Shown: positions 44,071-53,013 of the stretch, piece after piece
Layout: every line of letters begins with the position of its first letter
Numbering within the stretch: position 1 is the stretch's first letter
Source of the DNA: Pseudomonas viridiflava
Lineage (GTDB): Bacteria; Pseudomonadota; Gammaproteobacteria; Pseudomonadales; Pseudomonadaceae
Length of the DNA stretch: 64,000 nucleotides
NCBI RefSeq assembly: GCF_900590755.1
Contig: NZ_UUOC01000025.1
Coordinates: forward strand, 279,974 to 343,973
Direction: 5' to 3'
The notes under the pieces: generated by a model
Database searches by the model: none
What the model was told of the DNA's origin: nothing
Seen by the model: the letters and a program-made list of their open reading frames with translations, nothing else
Made by a program: the position numbers and the translations under genes

Positions 44071-44312
44071 ACAATGGTCAGCACCAGAATGGGCGCCAAC
44101 GAGACGGCGTGCATGTTAACGGCACCGGTCGCTTTTGTCATGTCGTCTTTGGCTTACAGGGCTGTGGTCCTTTTCCGTTTAAACAGGGGGTTTTGCGCGT
44201 CATCATGCATTTTGCACTACCCCAAAAAGCCATCATTGCAAAACGCATGCAATGCCCCGCGAATCGTACCATTAACTCATTGATTTATATGGATTTTTAT
44301 CCTCATTAAAGT

Positions 44313-44328
44313 TGGCATGCAGACTGCA
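44313..44328 (+). promoter_or_regulatory. Sigma-54-like promoter of the small membrane protein pair
   Basis: TGGCATG-CAGA-CTGCA matches 10 of 12 positions with GG and GC preserved. The predicted start near 44339 leaves a 45-nt leader with a GGAGG ribosome site. The rest of the gap back to the tRNA is AT-rich and featureless. Confidence 0.5.
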
Positions 44329-44383
44329 ATACTCTCTTCAACAAAGACCCTTCTTAAAGAAAGTCCGTTGGAGGAAACCGAAA

Positions 44384-44620
44384 ATGAACATCGCCCTATC
44401 AGTGTTGAATGCAGCAGCCCTGGTCGCATTGGTGGCGTTCCATTTTCAGGACGACGGAAAAACCGAGCAAGTTGCCGTTCAGGCACAGCCACATCATCTG
44501 ATGCGTCAGGCACCGCAATTGGCCGTGATGACCGAGCGAAGCGGTCAGGCTGCAATTCTGGCCAATGACAACGCGGTCAACATTCCAGTGGCGACCGGCG
44601 AGCAGCGCTGGGTTTTCTGA
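44384..44620 (+). CDS. Small membrane-anchored hypothetical protein
   Basis: 78 residues. One N-terminal hydrophobic helix (MNIALSVLNAAALVALVAFH) followed by a hydrophilic tail (QDDGKTEQVAVQAQPHHLMR) with no further motif. TTGGAGG at proper spacing strongly supports this ATG rather than the upstream ones. Probably inner-membrane with a periplasmic tail, or a secreted peptide. Function unknown; likely co-transcribed with the next gene. Confidence 0.7.
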   Translation: MNIALSVLNAAALVALVAFHFQDDGKTEQVAVQAQPHHLMRQAPQLAVMTERSGQAAILANDNAVNIPVATGEQRWVF

Positions 44621-44672
44621 TAATCCACTCCCCCAGTGATACCCCCGAGACCACCCACCAAAGAGAACAGCC

Positions 44673-44858
44673 ATGTCCAAATCTGCTTTGTCCTTCATCA
44701 TCCTGGCCATCATGGCTGTAGCGGTTGACCTTCTGCTTCCTGCGACAGCGCAGAGCTTGAGCAGCGTGATGAAAATTGCAGCTGGCCTGTTTTCCGTTTT
44801 ATTCGTTGTCGCTTTGATTCTGGGCCGACGCTTCAAATTTGACCCCGTTCTTCGCTGA
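44673..44858 (+). CDS. Small two-helix membrane protein
   Basis: 61 residues, two transmembrane helices (about 6-23 and 33-50) and a short basic end (GRRFKFDPVLR). AGAGAAC precedes the ATG. It lies 52 bp after the preceding small gene. No named family recognised. Confidence 0.65.
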   Translation: MSKSALSFIILAIMAVAVDLLLPATAQSLSSVMKIAAGLFSVLFVVALILGRRFKFDPVLR

Positions 44859-45122
44859 TCCCGAAACACCCCTGCGCCACACCACTCCCATCCGATCTCC
44901 GGTTATTCCAAGCCCAGGCCAACGCCTGCCTGCTGCTTCAGCGGCCGCGAGCGGACACCCGGCATTACGCCCGTCGGCAAGCATTAGTATTTTGTGGATA
45001 ACCCTCTAAGCTGACAGATAGCCATCATGGCAATTTGCATTCAGAGGGACAGCGTGAAATTCGCAGGACGCTTGAGCGGTAGCAATCTTTGCAGATCCGC
45101 TCGCAATTCTGATAATTGGTGC

Positions 45123-45134
45123 TGGCTAAACGCC
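45123..45134 (+). promoter_or_regulatory. Candidate AmrZ operator (autoregulation)
   Basis: TGGCTAAACGCC differs at one base from TGGCAAAACGCC, the core bound by AmrZ in P. aeruginosa as I recall it. A related element on the other strand (TTGGCGAAATG) overlaps the candidate promoter. AmrZ represses its own gene in P. aeruginosa. Confidence 0.4.
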
Positions 45135-45220
45135 TTTATCTGAGTCAATATTTGTCACAGAATTGACGCCAAGGATCCGGCACATTGAGGCATGATGCTG
45201 GCCTCTTTGATAACACGGTT

Positions 45221-45247
45221 GAACATTTCGCCAAAAAGACTGTCACA
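45221..45247 (+). promoter_or_regulatory. Candidate AlgU (sigma-22) promoter of amrZ
   Basis: GAACAT-N16-TCACA resembles the GAACTT-N16/17-TCTGA consensus; amrZ is AlgU-dependent in P. aeruginosa. Confidence 0.4.
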
Positions 45248-45307
45248 GGATGACATCTTGCGGCGACTTGCTAGAACCGCCTTCCCCTGAACTAACCGGT
45301 TAAATAT

Positions 45308-45637
45308 ATGAGCCCTATGAAACAGGCTACTTATTCCAGCCGTACGGCTGACAAGTTCGTTGTACGTCTACCTGATGGCATGCGTAACCGCGTGCAAGAG
45401 GTAGCTAAAAACCACCATCGCAGCATGAACTCCGAGATCATTGCTCGTCTCGAACAAAGCCTGATTCAGGAAGGCGCACTGGGCGATGAGCCTAGCCTAC
45501 GCCTTGATAGCCCTGAGCTGTCCATGCATGAACGCGAGTTGTTGCAGCGTTTTCGCCAACTCTCCCACCGCCAGCAGAATGCACTTGTTTCCCTGATCGC
45601 TCATGACACGGAACTGGCAGCAGATAACGAAGACTGA
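45308..45637 (+). CDS. amrZ: Ribbon-helix-helix regulator AmrZ (AlgZ)
   Basis: 109 residues. An Arc-type DNA-binding domain: [20 protein letters not shown] followed by [20 protein letters not shown], nearly the P. aeruginosa AmrZ sequence; the C-terminal tetramerisation part ([20 protein letters not shown]) also matches. AmrZ controls alginate, c-di-GMP enzymes, motility (it represses fleQ) and iron genes. It is a single-gene unit with a terminator. Its presence near flagellar genes may be coincidental. Confidence 0.93.
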   Translation: MSPMKQATYSSRTADKFVVRLPDGMRNRVQEVAKNHHRSMNSEIIARLEQSLIQEGALGDEPSLRLDSPELSMHERELLQRFRQLSHRQQNALVSLIAHDTELAADNED

Positions 45638-45656
45638 CCGTTGTAGCTAAATTCTC

Positions 45657-45681
45657 AAGCCAGCGTAGTTGCTGGCTTTTT
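45657..45681 (+). terminator. Rho-independent terminator after amrZ
   Basis: AAGCCAGC-GTAGTT-GCTGGCTTTTT, starting 20 bp past the amrZ stop. Confidence 0.85.
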
Positions 45682-45727
45682 ATTGCAGTCCGATCGCCTT
45701 AATTGCTGTAGGACCTTTCCGCAATAA

Positions 45728-45759
45728 TAAAAAACCGCCCAACTAGGGCGGTTTTTTTT
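45728..45759 (-). terminator. Rho-independent terminator after mgtE
   Basis: CCGCCC-AACTA-GGGCGG flanked by A- and T-runs, active on either strand; 25 bp past the mgtE stop. Confidence 0.85.
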
Positions 45760-45783
45760 GTGCTGCAGACTCAGAGAACGAAG

Positions 45784-47226
45784 TCAGAGCAGGAAGATAG
45801 TCGCCAGCCCGAGGAAGATGAAAAATCCGCCGCTGTCCGTCATGGCAGTGATCATCACACTCGCCCCCATGGCCGGGTCTCGTCCAAGCTTGGCCAGGGT
45901 CATCGGGATCGTAACCCCCATGAGCGCCGCCAGCAGCAGATTGAGCGTCATCGCCGCAGTCATCACTACGCCCAGCGACCAACTGCCGTAGAGTAAGTAG
46001 GCCACCACACCAATCACCCCACCCCACACAACGCCGTTGATCAACCCCACCGCGAGCTCTTTACGCAGCAGCCGCTGGGTATTGCCGGTATTGACCTGGT
46101 CCAGGGCCATGGCCCGCACGATCATGGTGATGGTCTGGTTACCCGAGTTACCGCCGATCCCGGCGACAATGGGCATCAGCGCGGCCAGCGCCACCAGCTT
46201 CTCGATAGAGCCTTCGAACAGACCAATCACCCGAGAAGCCACGAACGCAGTGATCAAATTGACCGCCAGCCAGGACCAGCGGTTACGCAGCGAGCGCCAG
46301 ACTGAGGCGAAAATATCTTCCTCTTCTCGCAGACCGGCCATGTTGAGGACTTCGGTCTCACTTTCTTCACGAATCAAGTCAACCATTTCGTCGATGGTCA
46401 GACGGCCGATCAGCTTGCCGTTCTTGTCCACAACCGGCGAGGAGATAAGGTCGTAACGCTCGAAGGCCTGGGCAGCCTCATAGGCGTCACCATCCGGGTG
46501 GAAACTCACCGGATCGTTGGCCATGACTTCCGACACCTGTTTATCAGGGTCGTTGACCAGCAGACGCTTGATCGGCAGTACGCCTTTGAGTACGCCGTCG
46601 TAATCGACTACGAACAATTTGTCCGTGTGGCCTGGCAACTCTTTCAGGCGGCGCAGGTAGCGCAGCACGACTTCAAGACTGACATCCTCGCGGATAGTCA
46701 CCATCTCGAAGTCCATCAGGGCGCCGACTTGTTCTTCGTCGTAGGACAGGGCCGAGCGAACGCGCTCGCGCTGCTGAGTATCCAGCGCCTCCATCAACTC
46801 GTGAACGACATCCCGTGGCAGCTCGGGAGCCAGGTCGGCCAGTTCGTCGGCGTCCATTTCCTTGGCAGCCGCGAGCAGCTCGTGATCGTCCATGTCGGCG
46901 ATCAACGTTTCCCTTACGGAATCGGACACTTCAAGAAGAATGTCGCCATCGCGCTCAGCCTTGACCAGCTGCCAGACCGTCAGGCGGTCGTCCAGAGGCA
47001 GAGCTTCGAGGATGTAAGCGACGTCGGCGGAGTGAAGATCATCAAGCTTGCGTTGCAGCTCGACGAGGTTCTGCCGATGAACCAGGTTTTCTACGCGATT
47101 CTGATTTTGACCCTCTTGGCGATGGGTCAAATCTTCCACAATACGCTGGCGCTGCAGGAGCTCGATTACTTGAGCAAGACGATCCTGAAGGCTTTCCTGC
47201 GTTTTTTTAACTTCTCTTTCGGTCAT
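45784..47226 (-). CDS. mgtE: Magnesium transporter MgtE
   Basis: 480 residues. The N-terminal superhelical domain (about 35-145; ELLAAAKEMDADELADLAPE), two CBS domains (about 150-275; EVMANDPVSFHPDGDAYEAA) and five transmembrane helices with PIVAGIGGNSGNQT make a complete MgtE. Cytosolic Mg2+ bound to the N and CBS domains closes the channel. The ATG at 47226 has GGAG 7 nt upstream and is preferred to a GTG ten codons earlier. Confidence 0.94.
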   Translation of the reverse strand: MTEREVKKTQESLQDRLAQVIELLQRQRIVEDLTHRQEGQNQNRVENLVHRQNLVELQRKLDDLHSADVAYILEALPLDDRLTVWQLVKAERDGDILLEVSDSVRETLIADMDDHELLAAAKEMDADELADLAPELPRDVVHELMEALDTQQRERVRSALSYDEEQVGALMDFEMVTIREDVSLEVVLRYLRRLKELPGHTDKLFVVDYDGVLKGVLPIKRLLVNDPDKQVSEVMANDPVSFHPDGDAYEAAQAFERYDLISSPVVDKNGKLIGRLTIDEMVDLIREESETEVLNMAGLREEEDIFASVWRSLRNRWSWLAVNLITAFVASRVIGLFEGSIEKLVALAALMPIVAGIGGNSGNQTITMIVRAMALDQVNTGNTQRLLRKELAVGLINGVVWGGVIGVVAYLLYGSWSLGVVMTAAMTLNLLLAALMGVTIPMTLAKLGRDPAMGASVMITAMTDSGGFFIFLGLATIFLL

Positions 47227-47537
47227 AGGCGAACTCCACTCCCAGCAGCGGAGCACGCCGGGGAGATCAATCAGTTAATGCATGATTGGTAAAACAAGCT
47301 GTTGAGTTGCTACTGGGTAAGTCCATGGAGGTTTTCCACAAGCCCCGGCGGGGCTGACGGGCGCAATCATACACCGGCTGATCGAATCGCACCCTACAAA
47401 ATTCTGGCTATAACAAGTGCTTGCGACACAAAGTTAATCACTAAGGTCTGGGACGTCACATTCAGCCAAGAAAACACCTTCGCCATCGAAAAGGACATTG
47501 GCTAGGCTTGCGCAACACCCGTCACGGAAGACGCCGC
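47227..47537. other. Intergenic region between mgtE and a small secreted protein gene
   Basis: A 311-bp gap between divergent genes. One 67-codon frame (47302-47505) has no ribosome site or recognisable sequence and is not called. I see no other element. Confidence 0.5.
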
Positions 47538-48032
47538 ATGCCATTCAAAGTCCGACTGCTTTTGGGGATCGCCCTGCTCAGCTCCGTCCACTTCCTTCAG
47601 GCCTCAAGCGTTCAGCGCTGTGAAGATGCCAGAGGGAACGTCACGTTCACTTCTCTGGGCTGCCCTGCCGGGCACGCCATGCAATGGCAGGAGGCTTACA
47701 ACGCACCGCCAGGGAGCACCACTCACCTATTGCCATTTGTAGAGCAGCTGGAGCGCAAACAAATAGCCCCATTGCGCGGCCCGGAGATTGTGGTCGTCGG
47801 CGAGCGAGATGACGGCTGCGGAAATCGCCTGAATGCAGATCAACGCCGACGCGCGATCATCAATCAGCAGACGCCAGCTGGCATGACAGTCAGAGATGTG
47901 GAGAGCCTATTAGGCAGGCCAGACAAGGTGGTCAGCAGAAATGGCGAAACTAGATATGTGTATCAAGAGAAAAAGGGACGCAGCAGCCAGGTGACGTTTG
48001 ACGAGAACGGCTGTGTAAAAGGCAAACGCTAG
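47538..48032 (+). CDS. Secreted protein with BamE-like C-terminal domain, function unknown
   Basis: 164 residues. A signal peptide (MPFKVRLLLGIALLSSVHFL, cleavage near LQASS) precedes a Cys-containing N-terminal part typical of DUF4124-like proteins (QRCEDARGNVTFTSLGCPAG). The C-terminal 60 residues (GMTVRDVESLLGRPDKVVSR) resemble the SmpA/BamE fold. Four Cys residues suggest disulfides in the periplasm. GGAAG lies 7 nt before the ATG; a TTG ten codons upstream is less likely. Confidence 0.75.
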   Translation: MPFKVRLLLGIALLSSVHFLQASSVQRCEDARGNVTFTSLGCPAGHAMQWQEAYNAPPGSTTHLLPFVEQLERKQIAPLRGPEIVVVGERDDGCGNRLNADQRRRAIINQQTPAGMTVRDVESLLGRPDKVVSRNGETRYVYQEKKGRSSQVTFDENGCVKGKR

Positions 48033-48037
48033 AAAGC

Positions 48038-48069
48038 AAAAAGCCCGTATCAGACGATACGGGCTTTTT
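48038..48069 (+). terminator. Rho-independent terminator
   Basis: GCCCGTATC-AGAC-GATACGGGC followed by TTTTT, just past the stop of the preceding secreted protein gene and just before the first tRNA-Arg. Confidence 0.9.
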
Positions 48070-48075
48070 GGTATT

Positions 48076-48152
48076 TGGTGCACTCGACAGGATTCGAACC
48101 TGTGACCGCTCGGTTCGTAGCCGAGTACTCTATCCAGCTGAGCTACGAGTGC
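48076..48152 (-). tRNA. tRNA-Arg (anticodon ACG), copy 1
   Basis: Cloverleaf with acceptor GCACTCG/CGAGTGC, D arm GCTCAGCTGGATAGAGT, anticodon stem-loop CTCGGCTACGAACCGAG, T arm ACAGGTTCGAATCCTGT and encoded CCA. Reads CGN codons through inosine. Confidence 0.96.
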
Positions 48153-48224
48153 ATTAGCAATTGATAAACCAGATTACCGCTGGTTGAAGCAGAGTCACTT
48201 GCATTACTGCAAACAACTCTTAAA

Positions 48225-48301
48225 TGGTGCACTCGACAGGATTCGAACCTGTGACCGCTCGGTTCGTAGCCGAGTACTCTATCCAGCTGAGCTACGAGTG
48301 C
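48225..48301 (-). tRNA. tRNA-Arg (anticodon ACG), copy 2
   Basis: Identical in sequence to the copy 72 bp away, with CCA encoded. The two are probably processed from one transcript. Confidence 0.96.
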
Positions 48302-48407
48302 ATTTGTTGCCGCGCATTATAGGCCGTTGAATCTTCTGGTCAAGCACTTTCTCTAGTAAATTCAATAACTTACTGTTAAAGCCAGAAACAACGTACTAAG
48401 CAAATAA

Positions 48408-48498
48408 TGGCGGAGAACGGGGGATTCGAACCCCCGACACCCTTGTGAGGTGTACTCCCTTAGCAGGGGAGCGCCTTCGGCCACTCGGCCAGCTCTCC
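48408..48498 (-). tRNA. tRNA-Ser (anticodon GCT)
   Basis: Ninety-one nucleotides with a long variable arm (TACACCTCACAAGGGTGT), anticodon loop CTGCTAA, T arm GGGGGTTCGAATCCCCC and encoded CCA, as expected for a class II tRNA. It lies upstream of the tRNA-Arg pair and downstream of csrA. Confidence 0.96.
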
Positions 48499-48560
48499 GC
48501 AACACGGGGCGTATAATAACCACCCTTTTCCCCGTTTGCAAACCAAAAATTCAATAAAAA

Positions 48561-48749
48561 TTAATGGCTTGGTTCTTCGTCCTTCTCTTTCTTGATACGC
48601 AGGTAAATCTCTTCACGGTGAACGGCCACTTCCTTGGGTGCGTTGACACCAATGCGCACTTGATTGCCTTTGACGCCGAGCACGGTCACGGTGATTTCGC
48701 CATCACCAATGATCAGGCTTTCTGCACACCGACGAGTCAGAATCAGCAT
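48561..48749 (-). CDS. csrA: Carbon storage / secondary metabolism regulator CsrA (RsmA)
   Basis: 62 residues, starting [20 protein letters not shown] and containing [20 protein letters not shown], including the RNA-binding Arg near residue 44. It binds GGA motifs in mRNA leaders to block translation and is titrated by RsmY/Z RNAs in Pseudomonas. GAGGAG lies 7 nt before the ATG. It follows lysC and is the rsmA orthologue by synteny. Confidence 0.96.
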   Translation of the reverse strand: MLILTRRCAESLIIGDGEITVTVLGVKGNQVRIGVNAPKEVAVHREEIYLRIKKEKDEEPSH

Positions 48750-48882
48750 ACCTTTCTCCTCACGGATTACATTCAGGGACTACAGCTGCATAGCCAGAAG
48801 GCGACGCCCGCGAACTCATCGCGGTTGTTACCAGCGTATCGACCGACGAAAACAAAAGCACAGGTTCCGCCTTCAAAAACAC

Positions 48883-48909
48883 AAAGGGCGCGGTCAGACC
48901 GCGCCCTTT
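48883..48909 (-). terminator. Rho-independent terminator after lysC
   Basis: A perfect 12-bp stem AAAGGGCGCGGT/ACCGCGCCCTTT with a 3-nt loop; on the minus strand it is followed by GTGTTTTTG. It separates lysC from csrA. Confidence 0.85.
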
Positions 48910-48918
48910 GCCGATGCA

Positions 48919-50151
48919 TCACTCACCCTGTCGGGGAGCGTCCAGCTCAAAAGCCGTGTGCAGGGCACGTACAGCCAGCTCCAGATACTTCTCTTCGATC
49001 ACCACCGAAACCTTGATTTCAGACGTGGAGATCATCTGGATATTGATGCTTTCCTTGGCCAGGGATTCGAACATGCGGCTGGCAACACCTGCGTGTGAAC
49101 GCATGCCGACACCGACGATGGACACCTTGGCGATCTTGGTATCACCAATGACTTCACGGGCACTGATTTCGCGAGCCGTGGCTTCAAGCACCTGCAAGGC
49201 CGCCTGATAGTCATTGCGATGCACGGTGAAGGTAAAGTCGGTGGTGTTATCGTGCGCGACGTTCTGCACGATCATGTCGACTTCAATGTTCGCGCCGCTG
49301 ATAGGGCCGAGAATCTTGAACGCTACGCCCGGGGTGTCTGGCACGCCACGGATGGTCAGCTTGGCTTCATCGCGGTTGAAAGCGATGCCGGAAATGATCG
49401 GCTGTTCCATGGATTCCTCTTCGTCAATTGTTATGAGGGTGCCTGGACCCTCCTTGAAGCTGTGCAATACGCGCAGCGGGACGTTGTACTTGCCGGCAAA
49501 CTCGACCGCACGGATCTGCAAGACCTTGGAACCGAGGCTGGCCATTTCCAGCATCTCTTCGAAGGTGATCTTATCCAGACGCTGAGCCTGGGAAACCACG
49601 CGCGGGTCAGTGGTGTAAACACCGTCGACGTCCGTGTAGATCTGGCACTCGTCAGCCTTGAGGGCCGCCGCCAGCGCTACGCCGGTGGTGTCGGAGCCGC
49701 CACGACCCAGGGTCGTGATGTTGCCGCTCTCGTCTACACCCTGGAACCCAGCGACGACTACAACGCGACCGGCCTTCAGGTCCGAGCGAATTTTCTGATC
49801 GTCGATCTGCAGGATTCGCGCCTTGTTATGGGCGCTGTCCGTCAGGATGCGCACCTGATTGCCGGTGTAAGACACCGCAGGCACGCCCCGCTTCATCAGC
49901 GCCATCGCCAGCAGCGCGATGGTCACCTGCTCGCCGGTGGAGACGATCACGTCCAGCTCACGGGGAACCGGCTGATCGCTGATCTGCTTGGCCAGCTCGA
50001 TCAAGCGGTTGGTTTCACCGCTCATGGCAGACAGCACGACCACCAGGTCATCGCCCGCTTCGCGGAATTTCTTGATTTTGTCGGCCACCTGCTCGATACG
50101 CTCTACAGAGCCCACCGAAGTGCCGCCAAACTTCTGTACGATCAAAGCCAT
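48919..50151 (-). CDS. lysC: Aspartate kinase LysC
   Basis: 410 residues. The kinase domain (1-245: VQKFGGTSVGSVERI, STGEQVTIALLAMAL, TTLGRGGSDTTGVALAAAL) is followed by two ACT domains (about 265-400: LTIRGVPDTPGVAFKILGPI, SIVGVGMRSHAGVASRMFES) for feedback inhibition by Lys/Thr. It makes aspartyl phosphate for lysine, threonine and methionine. An internal ATG at 49410 (Met248) with GAGGA upstream could yield a separate regulatory beta subunit. It lies 93 bp after alaS. Confidence 0.96.
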   Translation of the reverse strand: MALIVQKFGGTSVGSVERIEQVADKIKKFREAGDDLVVVLSAMSGETNRLIELAKQISDQPVPRELDVIVSTGEQVTIALLAMALMKRGVPAVSYTGNQVRILTDSAHNKARILQIDDQKIRSDLKAGRVVVVAGFQGVDESGNITTLGRGGSDTTGVALAAALKADECQIYTDVDGVYTTDPRVVSQAQRLDKITFEEMLEMASLGSKVLQIRAVEFAGKYNVPLRVLHSFKEGPGTLITIDEEESMEQPIISGIAFNRDEAKLTIRGVPDTPGVAFKILGPISGANIEVDMIVQNVAHDNTTDFTFTVHRNDYQAALQVLEATAREISAREVIGDTKIAKVSIVGVGMRSHAGVASRMFESLAKESINIQMISTSEIKVSVVIEEKYLELAVRALHTAFELDAPRQGE

Positions 50152-50244
50152 CTCAAAGCCGCCTCTGCCCGATTAAGGGCGCCCATTAAACGTTCAAATC
50201 CAAGCGTCAGGCCCACTGCAACGCAGCGGACCTCACAGGTCGAC

Positions 50245-52869
50245 TTAAATACCCTGCTCGACGAAAGGTACAGTCAACGCCAGCGCCGCATCCAGCGCAC
50301 CTGCGTCAACACCGCCACCTTGCGCCATGTCAGGACGACCGCCGCCTTTACCACCTACGGCAGCAGCAGCCTGTTTCATCAAATCACCGGCTTTGAGTTG
50401 GCCAGTCAGGTCTTTGGTTACGCCTGCAACCAGTACGACCTTGTCCTCATGCACACCGCCGAGCAGGATCACTGCGCGACCGAGTTTGTTTTTCAATTGA
50501 TCGACCAGCGCCAGCAGCGCTTTACCATCCTGACCGTCCAGGCGCACGGCCAGCACTTTCACGCCTTTGACATCCAGTGCGGAGGAAGACAGGTCGTCGC
50601 CCGCTGCGCTGGCTGCCTTGGCCTGCAATTGTTCCAGTTGCTTTTCCAGCAGACGGTTGCGCTCAAGCACAGCCGACAGTTTGTCCAGCAGGTTGTCGCG
50701 ATTGCCCTTGACCAGGGTCGCGGCTTCCTTGAGTTGATCTTCGGCGGCATTGAGGTAGCCAAGCGCTGCTGCGCCGGTCACTGCCTCAATACGGCGAACG
50801 CCAGCGGCAACACCGCCTTCGCTGACAATCTTGAATACTGCTATGTCGCCGGTACGGTTGGCGTGGATACCACCACACAACTCGACGGAGAAATCACCGC
50901 CCATGCTAAGGACCCGCACGCTGTCGCCGTACTTCTCGCCGAACAGCGCCATGGCGCCACGCGCCTTCGCGGTTTCGATATCGGTTTCTACCGTTTCTAC
51001 CGCAGTGTTCTTACGCACTTCAGCGTTGACGATGTCTTCCAGCGCTTTCAGTTGCTCAGGCTTGATGGCTTCAAAGTGGCTGAAGTCAAAGCGCAGGCGC
51101 TGACTGTCGACCAAAGAGCCCTTCTGCTGAACGTGCTCGCCCAGCACCTGACGCAATGCTGCATGCAGCAAGTGAGTCGCGGAGTGGTTCAGGGCCGTCG
51201 CGTTGCGAACTTCTGCGTTCACTTCGGTGCTCACCGATGCGCCAACAGTCAGGGTGCCCGACGCCACGATGCCGTGGTGCAGGAACGCGCCACCGGTCTT
51301 GGTGGTATCACGTACGTCAAAGCGTACTTCGCCAGCGCTGATGTAGCCGCCATCACCAATCTGGCCACCGGATTCAGCATAGAAAGGTGTGGTATCGAGA
51401 ATCACCACACCCTCTTCGCCTTCACCCAGTTGCTCGACCTTCTGGCCTTCTTTATAGAGAGCAACGATTTTCGCGTCGCCACGGGTAGCCTTGTAACCGG
51501 TGAACTCGGTGGCCACGTCAACCTTGACCAGGCTGTTGTAGTCCATGCCGAACGAACTGGCCGAACGGGCACGCACGCGCTGGGCGTCCATCTCACGCTC
51601 GAAACCTGCTTCGTCGAGGGTCAGATTGCGTTCGCGGGCGATGTCGCCGGTCAGGTCCATCGGGAAACCATAGGTGTCGTAGAGTTTGAACACTACGTCG
51701 CCCGGCACCACGGTGCCTTTCAGGTCTGCCAGATCCTGTTCGAGGATTTTCAGGCCCTGCTCCAGGGTCTTGGCAAATTGCTCTTCTTCAGCCTTGAGCA
51801 CGCGCTCGATGTGCGCCTGCTGCTGGGTCAGTTCCGGGAACGCAGTGCCCATTTCGGCAACCAGCGCGGCCACGATCTGGTAGAAGAAGCTGCCCTTGGC
51901 GCCCAGCTTGTTGCCGTGACGGCAGGCGCGACGAATGATGCGGCGCAGCACGTAGCCGCGACCCTCATTGGAAGGCAGCACGCCGTCGGCGATCAGGAAA
52001 CCGCAGGAACGAATGTGGTCAGCCACGACTTTCAGGGACGCCTGATTGTCATTGGTGCATCCGATGGCTTTTGCAGCCGCAGCCAGCAGGCTCTGGAACA
52101 GGTCGATCTCGTAGTTCGAGTTGACGTGTTGCAGAACGGCGCTGACGCGCTCCAGGCCCATACCGGTGTCCACCGACGGGGCTGGCAGCGGATGCAGCAC
52201 GCCATCAGCAGTACGGTTGAACTGCATGAAAACGTTGTTCCAGATTTCGATGTAACGGTCGCCGTCTTCTTCCGGCGAACCCGGTGGGCCGCCCCAGATG
52301 TCCGGGCCGTGATCGAAGAAAATCTCGGTGCAAGGGCCGCACGGGCCGGTATCGCCCATGGTCCAGAAGTTGTCCGACGCGTAAGGCGCGCCCTTGTTGT
52401 CACCGATGCGGACCATGCGCTCGGCAGGCACGCCGATCTCTTTGGTCCAGATGTCATAGGCTTCGTCGTCGGTGGCGTAAACCGTGACCCAGAGTTTTTC
52501 CTTGGGCAGGTTCAGCCACTTTTCCGACGTCAGGAAGGTCCAGGCGTAGGTGATCGCGTCACGCTTGAAGTAGTCACCGAAGCTGAAGTTGCCCAGCATT
52601 TCGAAGAAGGTGTGGTGACGTGCGGTATAGCCGACGTTTTCCAGGTCGTTGTGTTTGCCACCGGCGCGCACGCATTTCTGGCTGCTCACGGCGCGGGTGT
52701 AGGCTCGCTTTTCCTGGCCCAGGAAGCAATCCTTGAACTGGTTCATGCCTGCGTTGGTAAACAGCAGGGTCGGGTCGTTGCCCGGAATCAAGGAGCTGGA
52801 GGCTACACGGGTGTGGCCCTGCTCTTCGAAGAAGCCAAGGAAGGCTTCACGGATTTCTGCGCTTTTCAT
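50245..52869 (-). CDS. alaS: Alanyl-tRNA synthetase
   Basis: 874 residues, full length. Class II catalytic core ([38 protein letters not shown]), editing domain with [16 protein letters not shown] and [12 protein letters not shown], and a C-terminal Ala-rich domain ending [20 protein letters not shown]. It charges tRNA-Ala. The ATG at 52869 is preceded by GGAAG; the frame extends 25 codons upstream without support. The opposite strand also has a very long open frame, an artefact of codon bias. Confidence 0.97.
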   Translation of the reverse strand: MKSAEIREAFLGFFEEQGHTRVASSSLIPGNDPTLLFTNAGMNQFKDCFLGQEKRAYTRAVSSQKCVRAGGKHNDLENVGYTARHHTFFEMLGNFSFGDYFKRDAITYAWTFLTSEKWLNLPKEKLWVTVYATDDEAYDIWTKEIGVPAERMVRIGDNKGAPYASDNFWTMGDTGPCGPCTEIFFDHGPDIWGGPPGSPEEDGDRYIEIWNNVFMQFNRTADGVLHPLPAPSVDTGMGLERVSAVLQHVNSNYEIDLFQSLLAAAAKAIGCTNDNQASLKVVADHIRSCGFLIADGVLPSNEGRGYVLRRIIRRACRHGNKLGAKGSFFYQIVAALVAEMGTAFPELTQQQAHIERVLKAEEEQFAKTLEQGLKILEQDLADLKGTVVPGDVVFKLYDTYGFPMDLTGDIARERNLTLDEAGFEREMDAQRVRARSASSFGMDYNSLVKVDVATEFTGYKATRGDAKIVALYKEGQKVEQLGEGEEGVVILDTTPFYAESGGQIGDGGYISAGEVRFDVRDTTKTGGAFLHHGIVASGTLTVGASVSTEVNAEVRNATALNHSATHLLHAALRQVLGEHVQQKGSLVDSQRLRFDFSHFEAIKPEQLKALEDIVNAEVRKNTAVETVETDIETAKARGAMALFGEKYGDSVRVLSMGGDFSVELCGGIHANRTGDIAVFKIVSEGGVAAGVRRIEAVTGAAALGYLNAAEDQLKEAATLVKGNRDNLLDKLSAVLERNRLLEKQLEQLQAKAASAAGDDLSSSALDVKGVKVLAVRLDGQDGKALLALVDQLKNKLGRAVILLGGVHEDKVVLVAGVTKDLTGQLKAGDLMKQAAAAVGGKGGGRPDMAQGGGVDAGALDAALALTVPFVEQGI

Positions 52870-53013
52870 AGGTTCTTCCACGGAGACTGCGGCCAGAGGC
52901 AAGTGCAAAACGTCAAGTGACGTAGCGACGGCAAAGGGCCGCATTATATAGGCGTTGCGTCGCCGGTACAGTCTGTTTGTACGATAGACACAAGCTACTG
53001 GACTATCGGCACT

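Larger units (their letters stand above)
44859..45307 (+). other. Long upstream region of amrZ
   Basis: About 450 bp without a credible gene. It holds a candidate AmrZ operator (45123-45134) and a candidate AlgU promoter (45221-45247). The rest shows nothing specific. Confidence 0.5.

Noticed and set aside
43993..44309. Plus-strand frames of 88-96 codons after the oxidoreductase
   Set aside because: They cross the tRNA-Arg gene and lack ribosome sites.
47302..47505. 67-codon plus-strand frame upstream of the BamE-like gene
   Set aside because: No ribosome site, no recognisable sequence, unlikely composition.
49219..52920. Plus-strand open frame of 1233 codons opposite alaS and lysC
   Set aside because: It is the mirror of alaS and the end of lysC, both certain genes. 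GC-rich codon bias keeps the opposite strand open; it shows no family resemblance and no ribosome site.
52870..52944. 25-codon N-terminal extension of alaS
   Set aside because: AlaS begins [11 protein letters not shown], at the 52869 ATG with a proper ribosome site.
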